Positions 47,475 through 59,425 of a DNA stretch of 64,000 bases are shown piece after piece (within the stretch, counting starts at the first letter, position 1; every line of letters begins with the position of its first letter). The DNA comes from Gamarada debralockiae (taxonomy: Eukaryota > Ascomycota > Leotiomycetes > Helotiales > Hyphodiscaceae). The position numbers and the translations under genes were made by a program. The notes beneath the pieces were generated by a model. The model did no database searches. It was not told the origin of the DNA and saw nothing but the letters and a program-made list of their open reading frames with translations. Location of the stretch: positions 62,001-126,000 of the forward strand of contig NXFV01001537.1 in the NCBI GenBank assembly GCA_002803225.1, in the 5' to 3' direction.

Positions 47475-47719
47475 TCTTTTAGCGCTTAGGGCCCCAATAG
47501 ATTGGGAAATGGATTATAAAATCATCGTTCGAATTCGTGGATGTGGCGTGGTGCAAATTTGAAAATTCAGTTGAGAACAAAATAAATAAAAAGTTGACGA
47601 TTTCGATCTCGATGATGTCGCCGTCCTCGGTCGACAAAGATCCCTGCACACCACACGACCTTCCTCCGCAAAAACATCCACAACAGCTTTAGAGGACGAT
47701 GTAAAAGACAATTGCAATC

Positions 47720-48106
47720 ATGCCTCCAAAGTTCAATCTCAATGCTAAGGTACAATCTCCTACCCAGAACCCCCTTCAAAGTTCCCTAGCTAAGAAGTAT
47801 GTGCAGACGGTCACAGCGCCGCTGGCTGCTTTCACAATGGCGACCCTGCTCTTCGTCTACTCAAGAACAAGCATCCAAGCAGCAAAGCGCAACGCTCAGA
47901 AACATAGGGAGGCAGATGGAGGACAGATCAATTGGCATAATGAGAGTTTGAGGAGACATGGACAGATGGCGCCCCCGATTGAGCAGGAGCCGCTGAAGCA
48001 GTTGGTGGGACTCGCCAAGGAGAAGGTTGGTGTGGGTGAAGGGAAGGGCGAGACTGAGGAGGAAAGGAAGATAAGGGAACGAGCGGGGAAGGGGAGGGCG
48101 TCGTGA
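47720..48106 (+). CDS. small one-TM protein, possibly mitochondrial
   Basis: A single exon of 128 aa. A hydrophobic segment VTAPLAAFTMATLLFVYSRT (about residues 31-50) follows a basic N-terminus, and the rest is polar and charged with HKEADGG-like and ERKIRERAGKG stretches. I do not recognise the family. The lack of stops, a start in good context (ATCATGCC) and a position 245 bp from the divergent MCP2 gene support it. The topology is compatible with a tail facing the matrix or intermembrane space; that is inference. Confidence 0.6.
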   Translation: MPPKFNLNAKVQSPTQNPLQSSLAKKYVQTVTAPLAAFTMATLLFVYSRTSIQAAKRNAQKHREADGGQINWHNESLRRHGQMAPPIEQEPLKQLVGLAKEKVGVGEGKGETEEERKIRERAGKGRAS

Positions 48107-48606
48107 AAGTTTGGAGAAGAATGGAAAGCATTGTGATTGATATGGATAAAAGGAAATGTTTACATGTTGAGGGCATTGGAAGGAGTCTTGGCGTCTTTGG
48201 GAGTGTTTTGAGGCTATGGGTGATTTATGGTGGATTTTGCCAACTGTCATCACGAAAATCACGGAACGCACTGTATGAGTACTGCTGCACATTGGCAGAG
48301 AGGGGTTGGAGAAAACAAAAAACGCCAGGTCGGGCGATCTCCTATCTATGCTACACGCAAGGTATCATCCAAGTATCAACATCTGTACTTTGTACTTGTA
48401 CCACCAAAACCCAAGAGTCGAGGCACCCGAATGTCGCCCCAATGGTCGAGTCCAGTCCAAAACGCCAAACTAAAACGAAGGCCGTAGAATGCAGAAGTGG
48501 TCCCAATGTGCCCGTTTCTCCTGATACCTGAACTGAAAGAGAAGCGCCTGTAGAGAGTCTATACATATCATCCACAGCTTTTCTGAACCTAAATCCAACC
48601 CTTTAT
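48107..48606. other. convergent spacer
   Basis: The 3' flanks of the small membrane protein and the carrier. Short frames only. Confidence 0.5.
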
Positions 48607-49874
48607 TTACCATCCACTCGCTGTCTTCGCAATTCCTTCCGCCTTGGCGTGGTTCAAATGCTTCATTACAAATTCATACGTGAGCATGACGGTCGTCGCT
48701 GCGGGTACGGCTCTCATCATGTTGGTTCCCATACCAGCATAGAATGCTCGCCACCCTTCTTCTCGTAATATTGTCTTGAATGTTGTGACAATTCCTTTGT
48801 ATCGTGGGATTGCTGCCTTTGTCTTGGCAATGATCGACGCCGGTTCGTGGGTTTCGGAGCCCTCTAATCCACCTCGAAATGCTGCATATTCCGAAGAGGA
48901 CGAAGGCATAGATCTTTGCTGGGTCTGTAACCTTGTCCGTATTACTTCGTGCGGGTATGTAGCAGAGCTGGCCATGATTTTGCTGAGCACGCTTGCTGAG
49001 AGGACGCCCATCCAATGCGACCTGGTATCTCCTTCCGCAGTCATGCCCATTCCTTGGCCCGTGAATTTCGTCTTCAGATACTCATAAGCTGGAAATTGTA
49101 CAGCAACATGGGTTAAGCCAAGGAGTGCTGGCGTCAGCCCAGAATAAAAGGAAAGCACTCCTTCGGTTGTGTACATCTTTTTGGCGGCATCGAACGTTGA
49201 TCTATAATGCCAAGGCGGACGAACATCATTTGATGCACTTGACTTCCGGCTACCTTGTGACATGAGACGAGTCTTGATCACCCATATCGGATTGGTGGCC
49301 ATGGTCGAGGAAGCTCCTGCGACAATGGATGACCAAAAGTTGATGATGTTTTGGTTTTCTGAGAAAGTATGTTAGCTTGATCGGTCTACAAAAAGTAAAG
49401 GACGCCTTTAATCATACCATTGTACTTTGCAAAGAACTCCTTTGACTTCCCATATACCGTAAACCAGACTGCCCAAGTCGGAAGATATCCCAATATAATC
49501 GGCCCCAGCCCTCTGTACATTCCTCGAAGACCTTCTTCACGCCATATGACCCGTGCTGTACCTAACATGCCCTGATATACAACGGTCCCAGGTCCCCGGG
49601 AAGGGTTTGCTTGTTGCGCCCTGAATCCTCCTTGTGCCTGTAACTTTGTCTTTATCACATCCAACGGACAAGTGACAACCCCAGACGTGAAACCCCCGAT
49701 CGCCCCAGCCAAGGCATTGAGGCTCGCGTCAGACCTTTCTAAACAAAAGCTTTCAAAGGGCGTGAGAGGCACACTCTCCCTAGCAAATCCCGAGTGTGTT
49801 CTTGCGAATTGTTGAGTGGTGGTGGGTGTGGAGACATAGCTCTCAGATGTTGGCGTGTTGCGCTCATGCGACAT
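48607..49874 (-). CDS. YIA6: mitochondrial NAD+ carrier (Yia6/Ndt type)
   Basis: Two exons on the minus strand, 49874..49418 and 49358..48607, join in phase to 402 aa. A six-TM mitochondrial carrier with three Px[DE/W]xx[KR] repeats: PLDVIKTKLQAQ, PIWVIKTRLMSQ and PHEVIRTRLQTQ. The Trp in the second motif (FWSSIVAGASSTMATNPIWV) marks the NAD/FAD/pyrimidine-nucleotide branch, and the overall pattern favours the NAD carriers. An N-terminal extension of about 45 residues and an insert in repeat 3 (SSSSEYAAFRGGLEGSE) are usual in filamentous fungi. The substrate is inferred from the subfamily. Confidence 0.88.
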
Positions 49875-50617
49875 TGTAATGATTTGGCGCGAGTATGTGC
49901 TTAGCTACTTCGATCAGAGCAGATGGGCTATTGAGAGCCGCTCTGCAAGCAAGTAAGCCTTCCTGTTGTCGCCGTTTTTTCCAATCTCGTGTCCCGGTGT
50001 GCGGGGAGCGTCCCACGCAACACGCCAGGAATGGCTAGGTGTTTGTCGCAGCCATTGACGATTCCCTAGAGATTCCAAGCAGTCGATGGAGGAGGAGTGG
50101 GCGTGTATGAGAATGTCGTTGAGTTTGCAAGAGAAAGATTTGTTGGCGTTGGTTGCGGATTATCGGAAAGTTGATAGAAAAGCTCTTGGTTATCGCTTGA
50201 GTAAGACGCTACTCCAAAAGCTGGCAGGCAACTTCGAAAAAAAAGTAAAGAGATGGGGAGTTAATAATTTAAGCTTTCATCAGAAGTAGGGAATTGAAAA
50301 GGGTGGACTTTCACGGAACGATAGGTGACTTTGTGTGTGTGAAAGAGGTGAGCTTCTCGGCAGCCGTACGGAGAAAGTTCGCAGTGGGGGGACAAGTGCA
50401 TCGCCGCTCAAGACGAGAAAGCTATTTTACAAGGGTGCTCGGTCGGTCGTCATAAATGCACATGACTGGCTCTTGATAGTCTGAGCTGAGGATCCCGTGA
50501 AAGAGACACTGCTTAGTCATCCCTTTGGGATTTTGAACCACCGACCCGAAAGACGACCTCAAAGCAAAAGTCCCAACCAAGAGAGCTCCAGTTCGACTCG
50601 ACACCCACGACGATAAC
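49875..50617. other. divergent spacer of YIA6 and QCR7
   Basis: The promoter region for both genes. A 67-codon frame at 50086-50289 has no supporting features. Confidence 0.5.
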
Positions 50618-51215
50618 ATGTCTCAACCATCTCTTGCAAATTACATTGTGAAGCGACCGTGGCTGAAGAGATGGATGATGCCATTTGCCAATTGGTACTG
50701 CAATGCTGCTGGATACAGAAAGCTCGGCTTGAGGTAGGAACATCTTCAGAGAGCGGCGAAGGCATTGTTCAACGATTGCGACCATTTCTAGATCAATTCA
50801 GATTTATAAAGGAGCTATACTGATAATTGATTCATTACAGGGCCGATGACCTGATCCCCGAAGAGTCCGAGACTGTCCTCCTTGCACTCAAGCGTCTCCC
50901 TCAGAAGGAGGCATACGACCGCGTCTTCCGTCTTCGACGAGCTTTCCAGGTAAGTTTGAAGGACATAACTGGGCGTGTAGGATTGATAGGGACTGGAGAA
51001 TAACATTTTGCAGGCCTCAATTGCCCATCAACTTCTTCCTAAGGAGCAGCAAACAAAGCCCGAGGAGGTACGTATTAGCTTCAATCTGAACGATGGAGCA
51101 ACGATTAACTCTGTTATTTCAGGACTATCCTTATCTTTCACCCATCATCAAAGAAATCGAAGCCGAGGCAAAGGAACGTTCGGACATGGAGTCGTTAACC
51201 ATCAACAAGAAGTAA
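50618..51215 (+). CDS. QCR7: cytochrome bc1 complex subunit 7 (14 kDa)
   Basis: Four exons, 50618..50733, 50841..50949, 51014..51067 and 51123..51215, join in phase to 123 aa, the normal length. Qcr7 is a matrix-side subunit of complex III that contacts cytochrome b. Conserved blocks are NYIVKRPWLKRWMMPFANWY (with NAAGYRKLGLRADDLIPEES following), then VLLALKRLPQKEAYDRVFRL, then RAFQASIAHQLLPKEQQTKP and the C-terminal DYPYLSPIIKEIEAEAKER. It closes the mitochondria-related block. Confidence 0.96.
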
Positions 51216-52018
51216 GGTATGGGGAAACAAATATGTACAACGGGAGCGGCGAAGCACTAGAGAAATTGACGGATCGAGAGAGGGGGTCTGTACTGTATAA
51301 AGTTGATCACTCAATTCAAGGAATCACAGAAGTTCAATGTTCCATTTGGCAGAAGGAGCAAGAACCATCTCACAAACCCCGCCACTGGATACTGTACCTC
51401 AAACATGACATTAGCCGTCACTATTATATCAGGATGGCCGTATAAAGCCCATTCATCAATCCCATTTTCACTAGAGACGACCTTATTTAAAGGAAATAAA
51501 CTACGGCGTTGAGAAGGAGGCGGGTCACACTTCATAATAGACAGCCTGGACAAATAAAGTAATGTGCATAGGTATTGTAGAGCCTCTCCACTGTGCCCAA
51601 GCGCCAACAATGAAATGAGACCACATGGTTTATATTAACTTCCCAACCCGCCGTATCCATACAGAGCGCACATGTCCTCCACCTCAAAATGCCACTGGCA
51701 TCCCATTCATCAACCCTATCCATTCACAAAGAGACAAAACATCAATTCTATTACGGTGTGGCTGGTAGGCATCCATTGCCCACAGTCGTCTTATGATTGA
51801 GAGAATCACAAAAGACTTATCAGAAACCCTGGTTCAAACTCCTTTGGCAAAACAATTCAATCCAGAAGAAATTTCGACACAGAGAATCGAATGAAGGAGC
51901 CCACCCCGTCGTTTCTTTCATCGATATTGGTTCCGAGTCCGAAGCTTCTTTCTCACTGAACTCCGTATATGCGTGAAAACATGATCGAATGAACTTTGTG
52001 CGTACAATGGTGCCCGCT
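51216..52018. other. convergent spacer
   Basis: The 3' flanks of QCR7 and ANP1. Short frames, nothing recognised. Confidence 0.5.
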
Positions 52019-53503
52019 TTACGCGTTACCAGGCTTCTCGTCTGTGTCTATGTGCCATACCACATAGTTTGGTAGACCAACAACTTCGTAACCTGCTCTT
52101 TTTGCCATCTTGGCAAAGCCCTCGGTTTCTGCTTGATTCTCAAATGCGTAACATGGGAAATTGATTCCTGTAATCAGTCAGCACTTCCACAAACCCACTC
52201 GTCCAGAGTTCTACTAAATACCTGATCTGTGGACATCGGCCTTTACAACAATGTTCACTCCTCCAATACCGTCGAGCTGAATTTCCTCATCCTTGTTCAG
52301 GCGCCAGTCTCCCATTTTAGCCATGTACGTGCGGCCGGTTTCATATTCCTTGTAGCCTATCTAGATGTTAGATCGATTAGTTCAAGGTCTCCTTGCAGAT
52401 GCTGACCTTCTACAATAATAGCGTCCTTGGGAAGTGTAGATGCAAGTCGAAGTGCCTTGTCTGATTCGATCCAGGAGTTGTAGTCAACTGGGACTTGTCA
52501 GTACCTCTTAGACTGCCATTCCTGTCTCAACACTCACATCTGCCCTCAATATCCTTTCCATCCTTGTAGCGGTGGAACCATACATCTGCTAACGTTAGCG
52601 ATATGCTCGAGGTCTGGGGCTTTGTGACACATACTGGGAACAATAATATCCCTGTCGTGTGCCACGAAGTCCTCGAGGATTTTCTCGGGGCTGTCCACAA
52701 TATCCACGTCCCTCCAATACACCCACGAATGGTCGGGCTTCAAAGCTGCAGAAAGGAGGTAATTTCGAGCCCGCGCCATGTTCTTCCTCCTTGGAGCTTG
52801 CGCTGCGTATCCATGTCGGTCCTCGACGTTCTGAGCAGTAACAATGCCAAAGTCCTTCTCTACAATCAAAACGCTGTTGAATGGCAATGTATCCGTTCGT
52901 TTTTGTATTCTATCGAGCTCTGCAGAAAGAATCGCGAGGGTGTCATCGGATGAGTCGCCAACCAAGAATGCAAGGTCTATCAGGTGGTGCGGGTAAGTCA
53001 ATTCGGAGAGGAGGTCGAAGTGTTTTGGTAGGTAAGCCGCCGCATCTCGTAGGGGGGTCAGGATCAAGACTTTCTCTTCGTTCGAAACTGCCTTAGGGGT
53101 CGATTGTATGGGGTTGAGGTCGACCCTTTTGATTGTTGAAGAATTTATCTCCAACGGTTCGTGGTGATTGAATATGACTGGCGTTTGTAAATGCGCGTTC
53201 CAATCCACTGCCTCATTCTGTGTCATCTGCATTGGCGGTTTTGAAGGTCCCCAGCAGTAGAATCTGCGATACCGTGTTAACAAGCTGCGAATACGACAGC
53301 GGCTAGGTATCGCCGTCCAGGAGTTCTAACCTTTGCATTTCTGATGCCGATGTGCTGACTCCCCTCCATAGTAATATGACTATTCCTGCCAATGCCAGGC
53401 ACAGTAAGAATCGCGTTCGTGTCAAAAATACCCATATCGCTCTCGTTGGCGGTAGATTTGCCTTTGCAGACTTCCACGTAACGCCGCCTTTAGGGAGAAG
53501 CAT
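52019..53503 (-). CDS. ANP1: mannan polymerase complex subunit Anp1 (GT62)
   Basis: Six exons on the minus strand (53503..53331, 53263..52635, 52585..52538, 52487..52407, 52356..52222, 52167..52019) join in phase to 404 aa. The Anp1/Mnn9/Van1 family (GT62) builds the alpha-1,6-mannan backbone of N-glycans in the cis-Golgi. It is a type II protein: a basic start (LLPKGGVTWKSAKANLPPTR), then the anchor FLLCLALAGIVILLW. The catalytic domain shows VLILTPLRDAAAYLPKHFDL, then SWVYWRDVDIVDSPEKILED with the DVD metal motif, then GIGGVNIVVKADVHRSGINF and the C-terminal GLPNYVVWHIDTDEKPGNA. The domain pattern favours Anp1 over Mnn9 or Van1. Confidence 0.9.
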
Positions 53504-54393
53504 GACGACGAAACCCCCGTGGCCGCACCACCAGCTCGAGATATAGTATCAATTCGACCGATGGAGGGAGAAACGCGGTGGAGGTGTCGTCCAAAGGAGT
53601 GTAGGAGCTGGATCGCAAGCTCTGGCCGCTAGGTTTGAAAGGTTGAGAAGTTGAGATGCGCGAGGATTCTAGGGACTTTGCTGGGACGCATTTAGAAATT
53701 GGAGTGCCAACCAAGCCTAAGCCATTTAGCGAGGATGATTTGAACCACTTTCTCCACAACAAGCAGAACCACGCCTCCTCGAGATTTGTCAAATCGAGTC
53801 AATAAATTGTGCTCGAATTATATCGACGCTCAATATAATACCAGATAACTGCGTTAAGACTTGGAAGAACTAGCAAAGCCGTTGTTAACGGGGTGAGTTC
53901 CAGCTTCATTTCCATCACAGTTCCAGAAAAAAGGAGTCGATCACGTGACTTTGAACCAACTACTTCCATTGCTGCACTGATGGACCAAGTGGCTTCTAGA
54001 AGGAGTGCAGTACAGCCTTATAGTTGAGTGGTGCTAATGAAGCGTTGTTTGAATGATGTTGGGTGTCTGACCGTCTATAGATCTCAGAATACGACAATTT
54101 TGTCAACAATTATCTCGTTACGAATTAGGCTGCAGTGAGCTGTTTCAGGTCCGATTTTTTTCATAGATTGCAATATTTATAGGCTATAAACTTCGATTTG
54201 GTACTTACTCTATGGTGTGCAGAGTTGAATCACTTCATTGATCCGAGTGATTGCAGTTGAGATTCCCGGCGAAAGCCAAGACCGGTCAAAAGTACCTTAC
54301 CTCAATCGAAATTTCATTTGCCTATTTCTGTAGCAGTCTTTCAACGAGAATTATAATCTAACCTTCTACAGATATCGAAACACGGCAACTATT
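53504..54393. other. divergent spacer of ANP1 and DNA glycosylase gene
   Basis: 890 bp; holds TCACGTGA-type E-box (core 53942-53947) near the middle. No gene supported. Confidence 0.5.
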
Positions 54394-55717
54394 TTGTGCT
54401 CACGAATCAGGCTTCAGCAGCCTTCCATTCTCAAGCGGACCCCTGTTCTGTTGGCAGTCAATCACCTTTATAGTCCACGGCACTACGCAATGTCTTCAAG
54501 GAGATCGACTCGGTTGAGCGCCGCATCATCCATTATCAAGGAAGACCTTACAAATGGATCGACTCCATCAAAGGTTACTAATACAGGGAAGAAGAGGAAG
54601 AGCATTGCACAAGAAACCGCCGAACCTATTACCAACGGCAATGATGTGGGACCGTCGACCCCGAAGAGAAAGAAGGTCTCAAAGCAGATTCTCCCACCAG
54701 CGACACCTACTCCAGCTGCTGTAGGCTTGATGTCAGCGCCCTACTCTTCTGGAGAAATCGATGATGTGGCGCCACCACCACGTATCAACCGACTGGCGGT
54801 CCCCAATGGGACAAACGCTACTTTGGTCACGCCAGAGACTCATCGTGTAGTGACAACTAAACCTTTGGATGAAGTGTCGCCATCAAAGAGGGGATCGAAT
54901 GTCAAGACAACCGCAGGTATACTTGAGGACGCCCTGGCGCATCTTGTCAAGGTTGAACCCAAGTTGAAGCCAGTGATTGACAAACACCATTGCCACGTCT
55001 TCTCACCTGATGGCCTCGCCGAGGAGATCGATCCTTTCAACAGCTTAGTGAGCGGCATTATTTCCCAACAGGTAAGTGCAATCTTGATGACCATATGTGC
55101 ACAAACTCATACTCATTAATTGTAGGTCTCAGGAGCAGCAGCAAAATCTATCAAGGCGAAGTTTGTAGCCCTCTTCAACACCGATATCGAAGATGCAAGC
55201 CTCCATGCATTCCCAACCCCATCTCAAGTCTGCGGTAGCACGATTGAGGCCCTCCGCACAGCAGGCCTTTCTCAGCGCAAAGCTGAATACATTCTCGGCC
55301 TAGCTGAAAAGTTCCACAACCAGGAACTCACTACCTCCATGCTATTCAATGCCACTTACGAAGAGGTCCTCGAGGAGCTCATCAAGGTACGCGGACTCGG
55401 GAAATGGAGTATCGAGATGTTTGCATGCTTCGGTCTCAAGAGAATGGATGTCTTTTCTACTGGAGATCTTGGAGTGCAGAGAGGAATGGCTGCTTTCAAG
55501 GGCAGGGACGTGTCGAAGTTGAAGAATGGGAAGGGCAAGTGGAAGTATATGAGTGAGCAGGAGATGGAGGAGATTGCCGAGAAGTTCAAGCCTTACAGGT
55601 AAGTCGACCATTCGAATCGGTCTTGAGATTTTATGCTTACTTGCGCCATCCAGGAGCGTCTTCATGTGGTACATGTGGCGCGTTGAAGACGTCGACATTA
55701 GCACCTTCGATAACTGA
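54394..55717 (+). CDS. MAG1: DNA-3-methyladenine glycosylase (HhH-GPD, Mag1/AlkA-like)
   Basis: Three exons, 54394..55071, 55126..55598 and 55654..55717, join in phase to 404 aa. The enzyme removes alkylated purines and starts base excision repair. The HhH-GPD fold begins at FNSLVSGIISQQVSGAAAKS; the hairpin is VRGLGKWSIEMFACFGL, followed by MDVFSTGDLGVQRGM with the catalytic Asp. The tail is FMWYMWRVEDVD. An in-frame ATG at 54490 would give 372 aa; the 32-residue extension from 54394 is basic and hydroxylated and could be a mitochondrial presequence. The disordered N-terminus holds a bipartite Lys-rich signal (KKRKS, PKRKKVSK). Confidence 0.9.
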
Positions 55718-56180
55718 TGACAGAGGAATGGCTGAAAATTGCTTTCCATTTCTAAGATATATGAATATGCACTGCACAGTCTTTTCAAAGAGAAAACGCA
55801 CACTCTCTCAATATTTGCCCCTCATCTGATCGTGGAGCTCGTCTTCGAATAGAGCCTCATAGTAGCACAAGGTGGGCATTAGGTAAGAATGGGGCAATTT
55901 TAGCCCGTCAAGACTAGCCACCGCCCATCCTAGCGTTTCTGTACTTCTCGCGACACTTGTTCCTCACAATTTAATAAGGTTATCAGAGTACATATCCTGT
56001 TGTCCCCAGCTGGAGGGTGGCTTCGGTAAAATTATCTCTTCTAAGTTGTTATCCTGCAGTTCCTATTTTTGCTTCACCCGTTGATCATAGCTCAACGGGC
56101 AATTGGCATATATTTAAAGCCGTTGATTTTCCCGACCTCCTTGTCTAATCTTAACTCTATTTCCGTGATTTCTTTCAGTT
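55718..56180. other. gene-free flank
   Basis: The 3' flank of the glycosylase gene; nothing recognised. Confidence 0.5.
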
Positions 56181-56876
56181 TACAAATCGGCCGTGCTGTT
56201 ACCTTTTGCTGCCAGTGGTTTTTCTACGTTTCTGAATATGGCCGTGGTGTTGTCCCGCCGCGACATTTTGTGCTCGAGCAGTGACAGTTATCTGCTGTCC
56301 AACTAGGATGTCCTCCACGACTCAATATCATGGGCATTCAATGAATAGGAAGTGAATATAGGCGAGAATTGTACCAACACATCCTTGAATCCCCAACGTG
56401 TGCAGATCCGACATGGAACATGTACGAGGCATTCAGAACTTATTTCTACTGTGCTAGTGATCTGGTTGGCATGACTATTGGTACGAGCACAAATTTGGGT
56501 GCATACTGCTCACTGTCCAACGAGACGTTTGCGGAATTGGTGACGTTGCTTCCTACTGTTTGTATCTTTTCGTTTGCTGTCGCCACAGATTGTTGGTTGA
56601 TACCGTTCGTAGTTGAGTCAGGCCAATCCTAAAGCCACGCCATCTTCTGCGAGCTATCCTTCGTTATTGGCAACCTAGTGGGTGTACGACGGCCAGACAG
56701 TCCCTGGAAGCAGTAAGCCTAGACCTACTGAGAAATCTGCTACGACGACTTCTGGAGGAATGGCATTGACAACTTCCTCGACGGCAGCAGCTACAACTAG
56801 CAAGTCGGTAGTCAGTAAGGGGCAAGTTATCAACGAGTTGTTCGGATTTGCAAGTTTTTGGTGGCCCTTTGGATGA
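56181..56876 (+). other. possible remnant of a secreted or cell-surface protein
   Basis: Two plus-strand frames, 56369-56632 (Cys-containing, with CASDLVGMTIGTSTNLGAYC) and 56682-56876 (Thr/Ser-rich, TTSSTAAATTSKSVVSKGQV), lie in different frames. Other frames upstream of 56300 show Cys-pair phrases such as VICCP. The pattern recalls fungal Cys-rich surface proteins with a Ser/Thr tail, but no continuous reading exists and I name no family. It may be a decayed gene. Confidence 0.3.
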
Positions 56877-57193
56877 GCTTTCGGTAGTTTGGCTTGGAGA
56901 TTCGAAAAGTCAAGTTGTAGTTATTCCCAGGAAGTATTGCCGATACCAGCATGGTAGTTAAAGAGCTACAGTGCGTTTTATTGTCTAGATATCATTACTC
57001 CGGCCGGGAAAAGTACATCCTCGCAGGCCCTATCCTCTCACTGCTATCACTCCGTCTAACGTATTTCGTCCAATTCAACCTCTACAACCCCAATGTTCTC
57101 CTCAGTCTTACCGATTGTGCTAGTGCTCTGAGCCAAATGTTCTGTTCCAGTAAGTCCTGCGTAGTAGATCACTCTAGATCTCCTCCCTCTCAA

Positions 57194-57755
57194 TTATCCA
57201 ACACCTCGTCCAATTCCCCTCCTATCTTCTTCACTCCTCCCCCATCCCAACCCAAACGCACACCAACTCCAAAACCTCATCACCCAACTCGGCAAATTCA
57301 ACTTCTCATCATCCCTCGGCAAGAAAACCTTAACAGCAAGTCCATACTGCCTCAACTGCAAATACGGCACAACCACCAACTGAAACGCCACAGAATCAAA
57401 CGCAATCGCCGGGTAGCTCGTGTCAATTCTCCAAAACAGCGTCTTGCTCATACTTTTATTCTCATGGAGGGCGAGACCAACTCTTCCCCAGAGTGCATAA
57501 CATGTGCATTGGTTGAAAACGCCAATTTGGGTACAGATGATTCCTCCTATAGTGACGAAGGTGAGACGAGAGTCCTTCTATAAGTAAGAAGAGGAAACGC
57601 TTGCGGCGTGCGCGTGTGGCGAGGACTTCGTTGCGTAAGTCCAGGTGGGGGAATATGGGGAGGTTATTGAGACACGTGCACAGGATCCAGGTTAGGGTGA
57701 TGAGGAGCTCGCCGACGAGGCGGCCACCAGATACGAAATCAACATGCCGGCTCGC
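57194..57755 (-). pseudogene. remnant of a fungal multi-TM protein
   Basis: On the minus strand two protein-like segments in different frames follow each other: GELLITLTWILCTCLNNLPI with FPHLDLRNEVLATRARRKRF (about 57715-57590), then after a frame change GIICTQIGVFNQCTCYALWG, ALHENKSMSKTLFWRIDTSY and AIAFDSVAFQLVVVPYLQL (about 57545-57340). They look like membrane segments and loops of one C-terminal region. No start or upstream half is seen because the HET remnant begins on the other strand. Family not named. Confidence 0.45.
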
Positions 57756-58900
57756 CGATACGTTGGAAGACTCCGTTTTTGCCTGCGATGCGCCAATAGG
57801 AGATGCTTCTGAAGCAAGTCAAAGTCATCTGATCTCTCGGGCTTGGGTCATGCAAGAACGTGTGCTTTCCCGTCGTTTTCTTATATTTTACGAAAACGGA
57901 TTTTGTTTTGTGCCTGCAGCATTGGAGACGCAACCGCGAAGAACAGGAAGAATGGAGTTTAAGGGCCAACAGCGACGGCATGTATTCCCTCACGATCGTA
58001 TATTCAGCCCATCAGCAAATAGCTCAAATTGGGTGACAATGAACTCAAAGTACCGTAGTAGTAGTTTTGCGGATGCTTTGCGGGATGCTCGTAAGGCTTA
58101 CTCCTCTGATTTCAAGTCCTTATACTACTTTTCCAAGTCTTGGTACAAGATAATCGGAGAGTACTCGAAGTGCCATCTGACTAAACCCGACGACAAATTG
58201 ATTACGCTTTCTGCCTAGCTCAAAGGATTGATGAAGCATCTGGTTTCAATTACCTAGCAGGGCTTTGGCAACAGAGCTTTGAGGTAGACCTTCTGTGGCA
58301 CGTCAAGGGAACGCGACTCGTCGACCAGCGACATACCTTGCACCCATTTGGTCATAGGCTTCTGTGGAAGGGGCAATTCCTTGGTCTGGATTTCTCGAGT
58401 CTGACGAGCGTGGAGAGAGCCTGGCGGAAATTCTCTCCGCAGATGTTTCTTGTCATCTTGCAGGTGTGCAGAAAACTAGCCAGATTGACAATGAATCTCT
58501 CATATTCCGTGGTGTTTTGAAAAAGCCAACGAGATTCGAATGCACAACGGGGCAGCATTCCACAGGCTTCAGGATCTTGTATGACAATTGGCCTTACTGC
58601 AAGCTGTTCCCGGGCAACGAAATATCTCTAGAAGAAATGCTTGATATGTTCCTCCTTCCTCTCCGCCGGGGCACCAAGAATTGGAACCACGGAAATGCGT
58701 ACCCCTGGAAGGACCCATGGAAGCGGACTGTACTAGGACTTGCTATTGTAAGTCACCTGAAGAAGATTGCTATAAGCGTGTTGGCCTCTTTTGGTTCACT
58801 GGCAGCATGTGCTCCAATTTCAATGCCATTGTTTCGACGGGCGTCAAAACAAACTGTACTTATCAAATAGCTCAGAACGAACGAAGGCTGAAGAAGTGTC
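57756..58900 (+). pseudogene. 5'-truncated HET-domain gene remnant
   Basis: The plus strand carries the second half of a HET (heterokaryon incompatibility) protein. Visible motifs are ISRAWVMQERVLSRRFLIF, KSWYKIIGEYSKCHLTKPDD and NYLAGLWQQSF, all typical of the HET domain C-terminal part. The frame breaks at about 58210, a TAG (58355-58357) stands where the family has Trp in a WSWAS-like motif, and the frame breaks again near 58750. The N-terminal HET motifs and any start codon are missing. HET proteins of this kind control cell death on fusion of unlike fungi; this copy is not functional as read. Confidence 0.7.
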
Positions 58901-59425
58901 ATCATGACTTTAGATTAAGAGGCTTGACAAAGTTTGAAATACCAGCGAGGTTGCGGATTTGGTTCCTACAACTTGTCGGTCGGGGCTTTCTGGCCCCAGA
59001 CTGTCATAGTCGTACGCCCACAATGTTGCCAACGACGGAGGAAAGCTCGCAGAAGACGGTATGGCCTTAGGAATTGCCCGGCCCAACTGCGAAATGTCTT
59101 AATAGAGCCGGCGAGGATGTACTTTCCCCGCTGAAGAATTGATATATAGACAACGCACTGTAACACCTCAACTGCCGTCCTTCTTTAGGCAATACCTCCC
59201 GTCGGAATTAGGGGCTCTAGACTCGCACGTGACACGGTCCTAATGGACAAAACGGGACCGAATTTTCAGGGGGCTACAAAACCAGAGTCTTCTAACAGGT
59301 ATACCTTTTTACACCTGCACACCCTCAGATTCAACATCCATCCTGCAAAATTCTTTGAGATCTTCGAGATAAGAAAAATGGAGGCTCCGCACAAATGAGT
59401 CAAATCTCACGTCAAAATCTCGATA
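58901..59425. other. gene-free flank
   Basis: The tail of the HET remnant may extend to about 59070 in another frame. Holds CACGTG at about 59227. Nothing else recognised. Confidence 0.4.

Noticed and set aside
50086..50289. 67-codon frame in the YIA6-QCR7 spacer
   Set aside because: Short, charged, no start context or domain; it lies in a promoter region.
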